Source of the DNA: Lantana camara | Lineage: Eukaryota > Streptophyta > Magnoliopsida > Lamiales > Verbenaceae | DNA length: 64,000 nt | Assembly: GCA_037501455.1 (NCBI GenBank) | Contig: CM074858.1 | Coordinates: forward strand, 36,205,001-36,269,000 | Direction of reading: 5' to 3' | Part shown: positions 34,876-48,522 of the stretch, one piece after another | Numbering within the stretch: position 1 is the first letter of the stretch | Layout: each line of letters starts with the position of its first letter | Notes under the pieces: model-generated | Database searches by the model: none | Told to the model about the DNA's origin: nothing | The model's input: only the letters and a program-made list of their open reading frames with translations | Made by a program: the position numbers and the translations under genes

Positions 34876-37800
34876 ATGCCACCGAGAAGAGCACCCCGGA
34901 ATCGTGTACCACCACTGCCACCCCAAAGAGATGTCACGCCACCCCCTGAACGGGAAGGAACTCCGGAATTAAGGGATGTGCTACGACAATTTATGAGGGC
35001 TTGTGCACCGAGAGATAACCCTCCTAATGAAAGATCATTGGAGAAGTTTCTGAGGATGAATCCACCTAAGTTCTATGGAGAACCGAACGACCTAAAGGCT
35101 GAGAATTGAATTACTAGTCTTGAGAAGATTTTCGAGGCTATGGAGATCTACCCAGAGGATCGTGAACGAGTTCGATATGCTACTTTTCTTATGGAAGGAG
35201 CTGCATACAATTGGTGGAAGCACGTTCAGCATATGTGGATTGAGAACAACGTTGAGGGAAGTTGGGATGAGTTTATCAGAGAGTTTCAGCAGAAGTACAC
35301 GCCTCAAGTGACTCGGGATGCACGAGAGGCTGAGTTTATGAGTTTGGTTCAGGGAACGATGAATGTGATGGAGTATGAAGCTAGGTTTGTGAGGCTGATC
35401 AAGTATGCGCCTCATATTCTGACTGATGAGCGTCGCAAGACGAAAAGGTTTATCGATGGACTGAAGCCTGAACTTCGGTTGGCACTTGCTTCTTTGGATA
35501 TTGAGACCTACAACCGTGCCATTGATAGAGCGCTAAGGGTTGAAGCTGCACACAAGGAGATCAAGATAACTACTGCGCGTCATGGAACTTCGAACCCTAA
35601 GCCTTATCAAGGGAATAAGCGACCTTCCGGACCTTTTCCCCAAGGAACTGGAAAGAGGCCAATGGTAACACCACAGCGTCAGCAGCAGAACGCTCCACCA
35701 AAATAGTAAGTACAGAAGCAGAAAGCGCCACAACAGTACCAGAGGGCGCCACAACCGCAGAGAGGACCTCAGCCAGGTCCAGAGGAAATTGTTTGCAGAT
35801 ATTGTCGCCGAACGGGACACACTGAAGAGAACTGTCGCAAGAAAGCTGGACAGTGTTTCGCGTGTGGTTCCCCTGAGCACCAGATGGATAGTTGCCCGCA
35901 CAAGATCAGGAGATTTGGGGTCCAGGATAAAGGAAAAGTGGTGGTGGGTACGACGAACAAACCGGTGGTCAAAGGCAGAGCTTATGCTTTGGATGGTAAG
36001 GTCGAGGTTGATCCTTCGTCTATTTTGGAAGGTATTGTGCACATTCTTAACACGCCAGTTAAGGTCTTGTATGACCCTGGTGCTACGCATTCATTTGTTG
36101 CTTCTCAATTATGTGCGCATTTACAGTTTCCACTTGAATACTTGCCATATAAATTTGAAGTGAGTTCTCCTTTGGGAACTTGCCTTGTTACGGATCAAGT
36201 ATATAAACGCTGCCCTATATGTATTGGTACCCGTTGTTACCCGACGGATCTGATTGAGTTGCCGATGACAAGATACGAGGTTATACTTGGTATGGATTGG
36301 TTGTCTAAGTACCGAGCTAAGTTGGATTGTTACAAGAAAGAGATCATCTTGGAAGAAGATGAAAGTGGGACATCAGAAGGGAAAGTTGAGAAGTTATCAG
36401 TGATTTCTTCGATGGAAGCTAAGAAGTTGATTCAGAAAGGAGCTAACGGATTTGTTGCTTATCTTCTGAATAGACCGAAAGATCAACTTAAGATTGAAGA
36501 AGTGGAAGTGGTGAACGAGTTCCTAGATGTGTTTCCTGAGCATTTAGATTCGTTACCTCCTGACCGAGAGTTGGAGTTTACGATCGAGACGATATCAGGA
36601 GCTGAGCCGTACTCAAAGACACCTTACAGAATGGCCCCAGCTGAATTGGAAGAACTGAGGAAGCAATTGGACGAACTGATTGAGTCTGGATATGTTCGAC
36701 CGAGCACGTCGCCGTGGGGAGCGCCTGTTCTTTTCGTTAAGAAGAAGGATGGATCATTGTGATTATGCATTGACTATCGGGAGCTGAACAGGATGACTAT
36801 CAAGAATAAATATCTCTCCCTCATATTGAAGAGCTGTTTGATATACTACAAGGATCAAAAGTCTACTCTAAATTAGATCTTAGACAAGGGTATTATCAAT
36901 TGAAGATCAGGGAAGCAGATATTCCAAAGACTGCTTTCAACAGCCGATACAGACATTATGAGTTTGTGGTAATGCCGTTTGGTTTGACAAACGCACCAGC
37001 TGCATTCATGGATATGATGCACCGTATATTCAAGCCGTTTCTCGACAAGTTTGTAGTGATCTTCATCGACGATATTTTGGTATTTTCGAAGACACCGGAG
37101 GAACATGCTGAGCATCTTCGAATCGTGATACGCACTTTGCTGGATCACAAGCTATATGCAAAGTTCAGTAAATGTGAGTTCTGGCTTGAGAGAGTTACGT
37201 TTCTCGGACACATCATATCAGGATCTGGAATCGAAGTAGATCCCTCGAAGATTGAAACGATTATGGATTGGAAGTCACCGAAGAATCCTTCAGAAGTAAG
37301 GAGTTTTCTGGGATTAGCACGGTTACTACCGGAGGTTTGTCAAAGATTTCTCAAAGATAGCTACACCTCTCACTAAGTTGACAAAGAAAGAAGGGAAGTT
37401 TGAATGGACTGAGAAGTGTGAGCAAAGTTTTCAAAGATTGAAGGAAATGCTAACAACTGCACCCGTGTTAGCGTTACCAGAAGGAAAAGAAGGATACACA
37501 GTCTACACCGATGCTTCGAAAGAAGGACTAGGAGGAGTTTTGATGCAGAATGGAAAGGTGATTGCTTATGCATCAAGGAAACTCAAAACGCATGAAGTTA
37601 ACTACCCGACACATGATTTGGAGTTAGCCGCGATAATTTTTGCTCTTGGAAAGTGGAGACATTACCTGTATGGAGTTACGTTTGAGATCTTTACTGATCA
37701 TAAGAGCCTGCGATATCTATTCACTCAGAAGGAGTTGAATATGCGACAAAGGAGATGGATGGAATTTCTGGAGGACTACGATTGCATTATTCAGTACCAT

Positions 37801-39486
37801 CCAGGAAAGGCGAATGTTGTAGCCGATGCACTAAGCAGGAAAGTTCATTTGGCACAGATTTCTGCCAACCCCGAGGTTGATCAAAGAGAAAGAATGGAGG
37901 TGATAACTAAAGCTCGAATCGCGAACGTTGTGATGATATCACCGTTGAAAGAACAAGTGCTGGAAGCACAGAAGAACGACGAGTGGATTAAAAAATGTCT
38001 CGAATCGAAGGAGAAAGATGATGAGACCAAGTTCAAGGTTGATGAACATGGAGTATTGAGGTACAAAGGTCGAGTATGCGTACCAACTGTTTTGAGGAAA
38101 GAGATTCTCGACGAAGCGCATAAGACTAAGTACACGATACATCCCGGAGGTACTAAGATGTATCAAGATGTTAAGACTCAATTCTGGTGGAATGGAATGA
38201 AGAGAGACATAGCCAACTATGTCAAGAAGTGCTTAACTTGTCAGAAAGTTAAAGCTAAGCACCAGAAACCGAGTGGGAAGTTGCAACCATTACCGATTCC
38301 GACTTGGAAGTGGGAGCAAATCACGATGGATTTTGTCACTGGATTACCCAAAGTCAGAGGAGGACAAGATAGTATATGGGTGATCATTGATCGATTGACA
38401 AAGTCAGCGCACTTTTTGCCAGTTAAGACGCCGGATAAGGTTAGCACGTTGGCAAAGCTGTACCAACAAGAGATTGTCAGATTACATGGAGTCCCGAACA
38501 TTATAGTCTAGGATAGAGATCTGAAATTCAAGTCGCACTTGTGGAAAGAAATTCAGACTTTAATGGGAACAAAGTTGAACTTCAGTACTGCAGCGCATCC
38601 TCAGACGGATGGACAATAAGAAAGGATGATTAAGTACTTGGAAGATATGCTAAGAGCTTGCGCTTTGGACTTCCAGGAAAGTTGGAAAGAGTGTTTACCT
38701 CTTGTGGAGTTTGCATACAACAATAGTTATCAAGCTTCTATTAAAGCTGCTCCATACGAAACCCTGTATGGAAGGAAATGTAGATCCCCGTTGTACTGGG
38801 ATTTGGATGAAGCAAGATGTACTGAGGAAGGACCAATCAGAGTGAATTCAGCTAAATGGATAAGAGAAGCGATGGAGAAGATTCAAATCATTCGCCAGAG
38901 AATGAAAGCTGCCAAGGACAGGCAGAAGAGTTATGCTGATCGACGAAGAAGGGATTTGGAATTCGCAGTGGGCGAAAAGGTATTTCTGAAGGCATCGCCA
39001 AGGAAAGGGTTTTTCCGAATTGGAAAAGGAGGAAAGTTAAACTCGAGATATGTTGGACCGTATGAGATACTGGAGAGATTCGGACTGACTGCTTATAGAT
39101 TGGATTTACCTGTAGGTCTAACAGGAATCCACAACGTATTTCATGTATCTCAGCTTCGCAAGTGTTTCTCGGATGATACAGAGGTTGTGCCGGTAGAGGA
39201 GATACCATTGGAACCGGATCTGACTTATGTTTTGAAGCCCGCTAAGATTCTAGACAGGAAGTTTCAATAGCTGAGGAATAGGAAGATTCCTTTAGTTAAA
39301 GTCCTTTGGAAGGAACATGGGACAGAAGAGGCAACCTGGGAGACAGAAGAGAAAATGCAGAAGCATCACCCTGAGTTGTTTGCAGTTACAGCGGAAGAAT
39401 CTGCGGACAGATTCTCTTTAAGGAGGGGTGATTGTAACAGCCCAAAACAAGGCCTGGATGAAAACAGTAAGTTAAGGCAGTGGTAA
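34876..39486 (+). pseudogene. gag-pol polyprotein pseudogene (D copy 2)
   Basis: Same protein order as copy 1, starting at 34876. Shared lesions: TGA at 35107, TAA at 35707, 1 bp insertion near 37318, TAG at 38509, TAG at 39268. Private lesions: TAG at 35704 just before the shared TAA, TGA at 36760 (CGA by comparison with copy 1), a 1 bp deletion near 36813, and TAA at 38617 within the integrase. The frame again runs past the purine tract into LTR3, to 39484-39486. More decayed than copy 1. Confidence 0.92.
39419..39432 (+). other. Polypurine tract, D interior 2
   Basis: TAAGGAGGGGTGAT before the LTR3 start TGTAACAGCCC. Confidence 0.9.
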
Positions 39487-42400
39487 AGCGTTTATAGACC
39501 GTGATCCAACATTTTGAATCATCATGCATTGCATTCTTACATGAACTTTGTGCTCGTTTATGTTCTGACATGTTTTAAGGGGGAATTCTTGACCTTTGAT
39601 ACAGTTTACTATTCATAACCCGAGCCTACCTTGTTCATATTACTACTCGAACCCTAGAGGTTCATCACACATGTTTCCCAATCGTTTGAACTTGTTTCCC
39701 GAACTCAGAAAGTCTTTCTTGAGCCATAAGGGTATTTTTGGAACTCACCGACCAAAGTTACTATTCATCAAAAAATAAGCTTTTGATTCTGATACCTTTT
39801 CCTACCCAAGTTACAGTCGAATCGATCCTTTAGTCGAGACGAGTCTTTTGAAATCATTCTTGGCTTGGAAATCCATTCCGGAACTTTGTTTTATTGAAAA
39901 CGTTTTTGAAAACCCTAGTTTACTATTCCTTTTACGAACGGTTTTCATTCGGAAAATGTTTTCTCTTCGGATTTGCACTACTTGAGCTATTTCAAGATTT
40001 TTGAGATGTTTTACAACTCTTGATTCAAACCCTAGCTTGAAATTTTGAAGCGTACGTTCGTACGTAAGAATTCACTATTCATCCTACGTTTTCAACTTTT
40101 TAACGGTAAAACGTTTTATAGTCGATTTTGGACTCAAAACGCATCCCGATTTATTTCTTGAATTTTGGAAGCAATCCGGACTTGAAAATCATTCTAGAAA
40201 GTCGTTTTTCGCTCGTGTTGAGTTTCGAGCTCAAAACTTTTATTCACTAAAACTAATGTATCTTTCAAACGGTAAATCCGATTTCAACGAATGAATATGC
40301 GTTTCGAAGCTAATTTTCTTGCCGTCGGGATGGTTATACTTCCATCCACTTATCCTCGAGCCTTGGGGGATGAAATTATAGAAATACCCCCAGCAGTCCC
40401 ATTTTACCTTCATAATCCCTAAAGCTTCTAGAAGATACAAGTGGATGAATTCTTATTTTGCTCTCCTACCCTTAAGCCATCTCTATTTGCAAGGTGAGGG
40501 GCTTCTTCACAACTATAAATACCCCTCCCATGGCATTTCATTCCTTGCTCAAAGTTGTGTTAACAACACCCTTTCTTCTCTCCCTCTCCCCCTCTGTGCC
40601 GTCGGCCACCCCCCCTTGTAGCTAGGTTAGTTTGTTTTGTTTTTATGTTATGTTTAGTTTAGTTTATGTTTTATGTTATGGTATGTTTATATTATGTTTA
40701 GGTTGGGTCTTAGGGTCTTCCCTAAGCCATATAGGATTTTATTTTATGCATTTATTATATAGTTTTCATGATATGTTTCAATAGTTGTTTATATGTTTTA
40801 ATTGTTTAGTGTATGCATGAATATGTTATCAATTGCTCTAGTATATGCTATGATCATGTGATATGGTTGTTATATTATGAGAATCGATGTATGATTATGG
40901 AATTTGGATTATGTTCATGCATGCTAGCTAATGGAATAGTGATTTACAATTAATTATGTCACAACTTGTTACATGTTGATATTGAATTAAATTATTACAT
41001 GTTACATGCCTAAAGGTTCATGATATATGATATGATATGATATATGTTGTGACATGTTGTCACATTGTTATATGATTCTTGAATTATGAATTGAGCTTAT
41101 GATATGATTTGGATTAATGGATTAGTGCCTTGATCATATGTTATACACTTTAATAGTGTCACATGTTATAACCTAAGATAGATTAGTGTTTCATAACTTG
41201 ATCTTATGCTTTAATTGGATCTCTTAACTATAGGTTATACCTTTAACCTAGATCACTTTTGATTATATTAACATGAACTTGAAACTATAGGTTATAATCA
41301 AGATCATAATTTAATTAGGGTGTGTGTGTGTGTGCATGTCGTATGTGAGTGTGTTCGTGCATGGTGTGTGTGTGTACCGTGTGTGTGTGGGTGTGTGTAT
41401 AGTAAGGGTTTGATCCGACCCCTTTGACCCGACATGTGAATAGTAACCTGTGAATAGTAATCTTGAATAGTACTTTTGAATAGTAAAAGTGTAATAAAAC
41501 TTGTGCTTTCCTAATAGACATTTGCACCTAGGGTTTCCATATCCAGGGTCCAAAATGTGTTTTCTTTCGTGGACTTGTTTCTTAACCTAAGGTTTGCGAT
41601 AGGATTCATAATTTGACTAAAGCTTACTCGGTTATAGTAAGATCATAGTCTAACGTTAAGAGTAACTCACTTTGACGTATTCCTTTGTGTGTTACCTTTC
41701 TTGAATACCTTAAATGGTATTACTCTCTTGTGTTACATGTTCTTTACATGTTCCTTGTTCATTGTTTCATACATTTCATATGCATCTTGGTTAGTAGTGG
41801 GTCTTAGTTCTTAAGCTCACTCTAGTACACCACCTACAGGAGTAAGTTGAGCACTGGGATCCCCAGGGCACCGCATAATCTGTCTACCTACCTTTGTTAC
41901 TGATAGGTGAGGTGAAGTTATAAATGTTTTCCAACTGGAACCACGATTATACTATCGTATCATATGTTTTGAAATTCAAAGCTAAACCTCGTTTTGAACT
42001 ATCCCTTTTATCGGGACATTCTCTTGAAAGGATCATTCATACTTTAATAGTATACCTTGATCTACAGTACATGTTTTCCAAAGTTCTGCATTCTTGTTCA
42101 AAGACAGTTACATGTTTTGCATATGTTTTCAAAGTATAGTTTACAGACAGTTTCACATGTTTACAGACAGAATCATATGTTTTCAGACAGAATCACATGT
42201 TTTCAGACAGAATCATATGTTTTACAGACAGCATCATATGTTACGGTTACAATTTCACATGTTATAGTTAGCATACTGGAGTGGTACTCTGGTCACTGCT
42301 AATCTTAAATGCAAGCATACAGTTTACAGTTTGGGCCCGGCGGTTATGTGTGGAGGTGATGCTAGGGAGGTGAGCGCCAACGACATCACCAATACCGGCC

Positions 42401-43590
42401 GCCACACTTAGACTATTGACACTGACTTTTAACAGGAGGTTTGTTAAGTCAGGACAATTTGTCTGGGAACGGACAGCAAATCTGTTCCCATTACATGTTT
42501 ACAGGTTGCCTAGGGCTAGCTACCCGAAGTGACAACCGGTGGAGGATGGTGCATGTTTGTATGCGTTGGTAAGAGTTGTTGTTGACCTTGGTCAGATAGT
42601 CTACTATGTGCGGAGTTGTTGTTGACCTTGGTCCGATGCTCTACTATATGTGGGGTTATTGTTGATCTTGGTCCGATACTCTACTAAACGTGGAATTATC
42701 GTTGATCCTGGTCCGATGCTTTACCGAATCATGTTTTCTGGAGTAAGGATGGAGGAGCCTAGCTTGCGGGCGAAATTCTGTTTGATAAAGGATGGTTCAT
42801 ATCTGGAAAAGTTCACTTTACCTTATCCCGTTTTATAAAAGAACTATGAACCATCAACAGCATATGTGTGTGCGTGTGATAGCATTCATGAAAATGTTTT
42901 ATAATGTGCATTCTTTTACAGCGTCGCATTCAAAGAGTTTTATCAATCGAACTTGTTTCAAGTTCTTCTTTAAAGCATTGCATTAACAGTTCTAAACTTT
43001 ACTTCAAGTTCTTTATCATTCAGTACTTTCTTTAAAGTATTCCCTCACTTAGTCCTTTTGACTAATACCTCTCCCGTTTTCTTGCCTCGTGGTTTCAGGT
43101 CTTGCAGCCGTAGTCTAGAGGTATCTTGAAGCTCTAGGTTGTCATTTTTGTTTCAGTCAGGACTTAGTATTACTTTCCTTTTGTGTCCTGCATATGTTTT
43201 ATGGCTGCATCACTTTATGTTTCTGTATATGTTTTTGAATACTTGAGTATATTTGTTATACTCTTTCTGCTACTATGTTACCGATACATTGAACTCTGCT
43301 ATATCGGTACTTATTTGTGAATCTGTTACATGTTCTGATATGCCGAGTCTCTCTTACACGATCAATATGTTCTTGCTTGTTACATGCCATCACGCACATG
43401 TTTTGAAAAGTTTTAAAATACTCTGATTTTCCGCAGCATAGCCATATCGTTGTACATGTATAGTTCTGATAGACAGCCGTTCGCTGGAGTATTTCTTGAG
43501 TGATGGCTCACACCATTACTTGAGAGGTGCTTCAGTGCGGGGGTTGAGACGCCGCTCTCCTCTTGTTCTGGTACGGGTGGGGGCGTTACA
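39433..43590 (+). mobile_element. D LTR3 (right), 4158 bp
   Basis: Starts TGTAACAGCCC, ends GGGCGTTACA. It is followed at 43591 by CCGCTAGACTC of element B, so CCGCT (43591-43595) is the right-hand target copy; the left-hand copy was deleted with most of LTR1. TATA box at 40514-40521. Confidence 0.93.
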
Positions 43591-45569
43591 CCGCTAGACT
43601 CACACTTATATACATAGCACATGCATATTGTACTTATTATATCGTACGTACATATCACGCGGACCTCAAAATCATAACAGAATCAAAGCTTAGCGTACAT
43701 AGGCTTATACATAGCTTCATACTTGCAAACTTATGGCAAACCCAACAAATACATATTTCACACATATCTACATATACATAGAGGCTTATAAGTTGCATGC
43801 ATACGAAAACCGGCACATTTCATTAGGTTATAACTATATCCTAACCTCACCTTATACCAAACGAAGCTGAAGACAAAGCACTTGATTCACCCCGGAATCA
43901 ACTTGACAAACAAAACGCCACCCCGGGTGCACCTGGACAAACTGAAGGCAAAAGACAATACTTAGACTCAAGAATGAACCACATAGACTCACGGTGTATG
44001 TTCATACATATAGGAGATGCAATCAAGTAGGCATAACACATATTCGAATCAGTTACATGTAATCCAAGACATTACATAGCTTAACATATTCATTTATAAT
44101 CATATAGCACGTTAAAGGGCGCAAATAATGCATATTAAATAAGCAACATAAATCACATATAGCAACAAGTACATACACATACACAAGATAAAACAAGTTA
44201 GGAATGAGTTCGGAGGTGGCAAGGTGCAAGAAAAGCGGAAGAAAATCACAAGAGATTATTCCGAGCAAAAATGTGCAAAAGCTGGGAATTTTCCTAAACG
44301 GACAAGCTGTAGCGAAAAGGTCATAACTTGAGTTTTAGAAATGGGAATTGAGTTTTGTTTCTTGGAACTGAAACTGTACACACAGATATTTAAGATGGTA
44401 TATGACTCAAAATGTGGTTCAAAGCGAGACGAAAATGGCGTACGTTTGAAGTTGGACGAAAGCATAATTTTGGTTAGACGGAGAAACAAATTTAAAACGA
44501 TTATATCTCACAATATTGAATGAATTTTGATGTGATTCCAATTGGAAGATGTTCTTGACTTCAAGAGGTTTCCGTAGGTTCAAAAATCAGGCCAAACAGA
44601 TCACAAACGAAGGTTGTACGGCCTTGTCAAAATTGGCCTGGAAGCTGACACTGCCCTGTCCGAATAAAAAAAATTCCAACTCGAACACTCAACACGGCCG
44701 TGTTGTAAATGAACTGAGGGCTGACACGACCGTGTTGGGTCGTCTTCTCTGAAAAAAAAGAGCAGAAAAGCAAGTGGTCAACGGGGGTGGTTCCCAAACC
44801 ACCCCAAATCACATATCAATCATATAATACACCAAAAACACTCAAAATCAAGGTATATCACATATATATAACACATTAGAACATAGATCGGACTTCGAAA
44901 AGAGCCCGAGCGCCCAAAACACGAAATCTAAACTATTCATCATCTTCCCAAATAGGCACATAGATAAGGAATCGAGCTACAAAAGAGGTATTAAATCGAA
45001 GCACGTAACGAGAGGGTCACAAATCTTACCTTAGATCGTTGATTGGACGAACGGGGGTCGGGGTTCTTGAGCTCGAAAGGGGGTTGGCTTTCTTCTTCTT
45101 CTTCTCTTCCTCTTCCTCTCTCCTTGCTGGAGCCGATCGAAATGGGGGAGAAAAAGAGGGTCCGGTTCCTCTTAAGGCCAAGAAACGGGTCGGATTAACA
45201 AAACGGGTAGGATCAAGGATATCCGATCCAGATGGATCGGATTTTAAAACGATAGGGCTATCAAATGGCTTTAGAAAACAAAAGTTAATTTCATTGAATC
45301 CGAATCGTGGAAACGAACTCAATGAAGGGGTCGTAATTCTAATTCGAACTCCCGAGCTCAAGATTGCCACGAAGGCCAAAACATCCTAATTAATTAGGTC
45401 CCTAAACTTCAATTATTGGGCGTTCGAGCCCAAACAATTAATTAAATCTAAAGCGCATATAACTTAAATAAATTACACGTTGACATTTAGGGCATACAAA
45501 TTATATAAATACGGAATTAAACTCTCTCGTGATGCGTACCTGGAATTACCGAAGTAGCGGGATGTTACA
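43591..45569 (-). mobile_element. Element B 3' LTR, right piece
   Basis: Aligns with 49609-51644 of the intact B LTR and ends GATGTTACA at 45569. It holds the decayed palindromes near 44689-44745 and the donor-like site (minus strand, near 45029). Forward and reverse frames around 45026-45389 are chance frames in a CT-rich leader. Confidence 0.88.
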
Positions 45570-45586
45570 AACTCTCCCCCTTAAAG
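45570..45586 (-). other. Polypurine tract of element B
   Basis: On the element strand reads TTTAAGGGGGAGAGTT before the LTR start TGTAACATCCC. Confidence 0.88.
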
Positions 45587-47301
45587 AGGGCTTGTCCCCA
45601 GGTCCTACCGCTTGAGTAAGAACTGCGAGAAACTCTCCCGTATTCAACCAAGTTCGAGGTTCATGACGTCCCGATGAGGGTTAGCTCGAGAAAGGTCTTC
45701 AAGCACCAAGGGGTTTGATCTTCACTCCAAGCTCTACACGAACTTGATCCCGACTTGGAATAGCTCAGACGTTTTCGCACAATAGGAGGGTCCAAAAATG
45801 ATTCAACTCCCACCGTTTGAATCCATCTAAACCACCCATAACTCAGAATCACGAATGGGGTCGTTAAGGAACTTCCACCATTCGTTCTCCAACCCAAACG
45901 GGCCTTCTAACACCACTTCAACCCGTGGCTCAAAGTTGACGTTCGAACCGTTGCTTGTCTCTAACTGAAGACTCTTGGAAGATCGTTGGGTAGACCTTTG
46001 CAAAGCACGACCCTCAACTAATCCAAAAAAAAAAGCACCCATTCGCTCAAACTGCCCCATAGGGTAACCAACAACTCACACAACACACAAAACAAGAATA
46101 AAAGGTGCATGATGCACGTGATATGCATGTTTAAGTGTACCATTCACCGATATATGAATGTTTGTGATGGTTTGAACCAAAGCCAAAGCCGTGATTGTAG
46201 CTTTCTCGTTCTTGAGGTCGTGGCTTGAACTCTCGATATGCACTAATACTCTGATTCCCATCCGGTCTTCAATCCCAAACTTGATTTCGGGTACCCCACT
46301 ACCAAGTATGCACTTGATCTCATCTTCTTTCGCAAATCCGAATCCTTTAAATTTTGATTTGCCTCCATGAATTTTGGTGGTAGATCTTCTTCTCCTATTT
46401 TAAGAAAGGTCCCCTATTCGATGGAGTCTTAGGTCCCAATAATTTTTTTCAATCTCCTTCCTTCCAAGATACGGTTGAACAAATCCTCAAGCCCCGGGTT
46501 TGTGGTTGGTTACACTTGCTCTCAATGTCGTGTCCTTCGATTTGAAATCATCAACCCTATATATAGATTCCTCCAATCCGATCTTTTCCTCGATTCATTT
46601 TTGGTGTCACCCTATCTTCGGCATTCTCAATCCCCAAAGAAGGTCCTCAATTCGATCCTTGTCCTACTCGTTTCTTCCAATATCATCGTGGAATTCCTTT
46701 CATAATTGAGTTCTATCTTTAGCCAATCGCCCTAGCCCTATATTCCTCGCTTAAGTGTTCTCTTGGTCCTGATTTTATTTCCAAGAATTGGATCCTTCAG
46801 TTCTTGGTTTATTAACATGTCTTCTTGTACAATTCTTCGAACCCGGTGGTTCCTCGACAACCTCTAAGTCCAAGTTCTTCACCGATATGATTCTTGTAGA
46901 AAATGCCAAAATTCCTTCTTCGGAAGACGAGCTTTAACTTTCTTCAAAGCACTCTCGGATTCTCATGTCTTCAACCCGGTATATAGGTTTCTCAAGCCTG
47001 ATTCCTTGATATCTTCGTACCACCCCATAGTCGGCAACCCAATCTCAAGGAAGACCTTTAATTCGCTCCTCACTTCAACCATCTCCTCCCACTTCATAAG
47101 GTTCAAAACTCGGTCGTATGAGTGAACCAACATTCTACAATTAAACACTAAATATGCATGTCGGGTTATATGTATAGATGAAATGTATCATAGAGTCACT
47201 CGAGCACGTAGAAAATGTTACACATCGTGATTATAACACGTAGAGAATTTAATTACAAAATTTAATATGTTATGAATGCACGTGCCATGAATGCAAGTAC
47301 C
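45587..47301 (-). mobile_element. Element B interior, non-coding part
   Basis: About 1.7 kb downstream of gag with no pol motif in any frame. It contains degenerate repeats about 420 bp apart: 46558-46655 and 46979-47070 both run from a TATATAG-TTTCTC-like start through a GGCA..CTCAATC..AAAGAAGGTC-like centre to AATTCG. Shares short strings with the element A interior. Confidence 0.7.
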
Positions 47302-48258
47302 TCAATTCTTGGGTTCAAGGTTTCCAATTTGAAGCCGTTGACCTCGCATTCGGTGCTTGTTAGCTCTCGATTGATCACACTCGTAGACCTTGTGCTCGGT
47401 TGATCAGCAAGCATAACATCTCTTCAATCTATCCCAATAAGCGTCGTAGGCATAGTTGGTCCCTCCGCAGTGGGTACAAGGTTGAAGCTCTTTCTTTGAC
47501 TTTGAAAAGTTACCGGTCTTATGCTTCTTCCCACGAATCTTCTTGGTTCGGTTCCCGGATTGGTGAGATTTTCCTTCTACTTGCAGATTGGAGCATAATC
47601 CCGATTTAAATCTAGGCCCCATTCCATCACCTTTTTGACTTCTTGTTAGAATCCACGTTTCAACTTTTAAAGCCTTCTTTGTGGCTTTATCCCACGTACT
47701 CGTATTCTTCGCAATTAATGCCTCCTTGATTGCATTCCGAATACCTTCCATAAAATACTTGGCCTTCATCTCATCGTTGCTTGTAATGTGAGGCACGTAT
47801 ACGCCCAATCTCTCGAATTCCTCCAAGTACTCCATAACCGTTTTATCTCTTTGTTTTAACGCAAGAAATTCTTCGAGTATTCGTTCTTGTAAGACTGCCG
47901 GGGTGAACCTCTTCCTAAATTCTCAAACAAACACGTCCCATGTCATCTCTTCGTGCATTGCCTCTAATTGTTGGATGACTCCTTTCCATCGTTGTCTTGC
48001 TTGACCATGTAGAAGTTGTATCGCAAGACAGGCCATGTCTTGAGAATTACATGCCCATAACTCAAATATGCTTTCTATCTCCGAGAGCCATTCTTCGGCT
48101 TTTAAGTCATCTCCTTCTCGGAATTGGGGAGGGTCAAATGCCTTGAATTCCCAGTACATCATTGCCACTCGATTTATAGGTGGAACTTCGGTTGAGGATT
48201 GACCTTGATGGTATGGATGTTGGTGAGGTTGGCCAAAGTGTTGCCGACGTGGTGGCAT
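47302..48258 (-). pseudogene. gag pseudogene of element B (gag-only frame)
   Basis: Starts MPPRRQHFGQPHQ at 48258, as in D gag. It shows capsid-type gag sequence (FREGDDLKAEEWLSEIE, YLEEFERLGVY) and ends with two CCHC-like knuckles followed by its own stop at 47302-47304, without entering protease. One frame throughout, broken by TGA at 47923-47925 and by TGA at 47404-47406 inside the second knuckle. The first knuckle has lost its His and last Cys (both now Tyr). Length, about 318 codons, fits a complete gag. A gag-only element would need pol in trans; that it was ever mobile this way is inference. Confidence 0.85.
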
Positions 48259-48510
48259 CCTAAAAATCTCAACAACTACAATAGAGGTATATGCGTGTCG
48301 ATTAGTAAGTGCATATGTCACGTAATTAAATCAATCAAGAGCAATTAAGCGATGAAATGCATTGCGCAATATAAAATAACCAAGTAATAAAAATTTTCAC
48401 ATGCAAAGCAAATCAAATCATGATGCAAACGTGCACATAACCAAATTATCCTATGCCGTACGACCTAGATAGACACGAAACGACACCGAACCCCGATTTT
48501 ACAACCTAGG

Positions 48511-48522
48511 GCTCTGATACCA
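48511..48522 (-). other. Primer binding site of element B
   Basis: GCTCTGATACCA on the plus strand, exact reverse complement of TGGTATCAGAGC, 7 bp from the 5' LTR. Confidence 0.95.

Larger units (their letters stand above)
22522..43590 (+). mobile_element. Element D: tandem compound retrotransposon
   Basis: Layout: LTR1 fragment (22522-22747), interior 1 (22748-29003), LTR2 (29004-33176), interior 2 (33177-39432), LTR3 (39433-43590). Both interiors are 6256 bp and nearly identical, sharing five inactivating lesions. LTR2 shares its 3'-end variants with LTR1 rather than LTR3. This is what unequal recombination between LTRs of sister copies produces. D follows Y on the left through a deletion; B resumes at 43591. 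The protein lineage is Ty3/gypsy, Tekay/Del-like, and the LTRs are unusually long (~4.2 kb). Confidence 0.9.

Noticed and set aside
45026..45389. Overlapping 116-117 residue frames on both strands
   Set aside because: They lie in the CT-rich leader of the B LTR; the right-hand B LTR does not keep either as a long frame.
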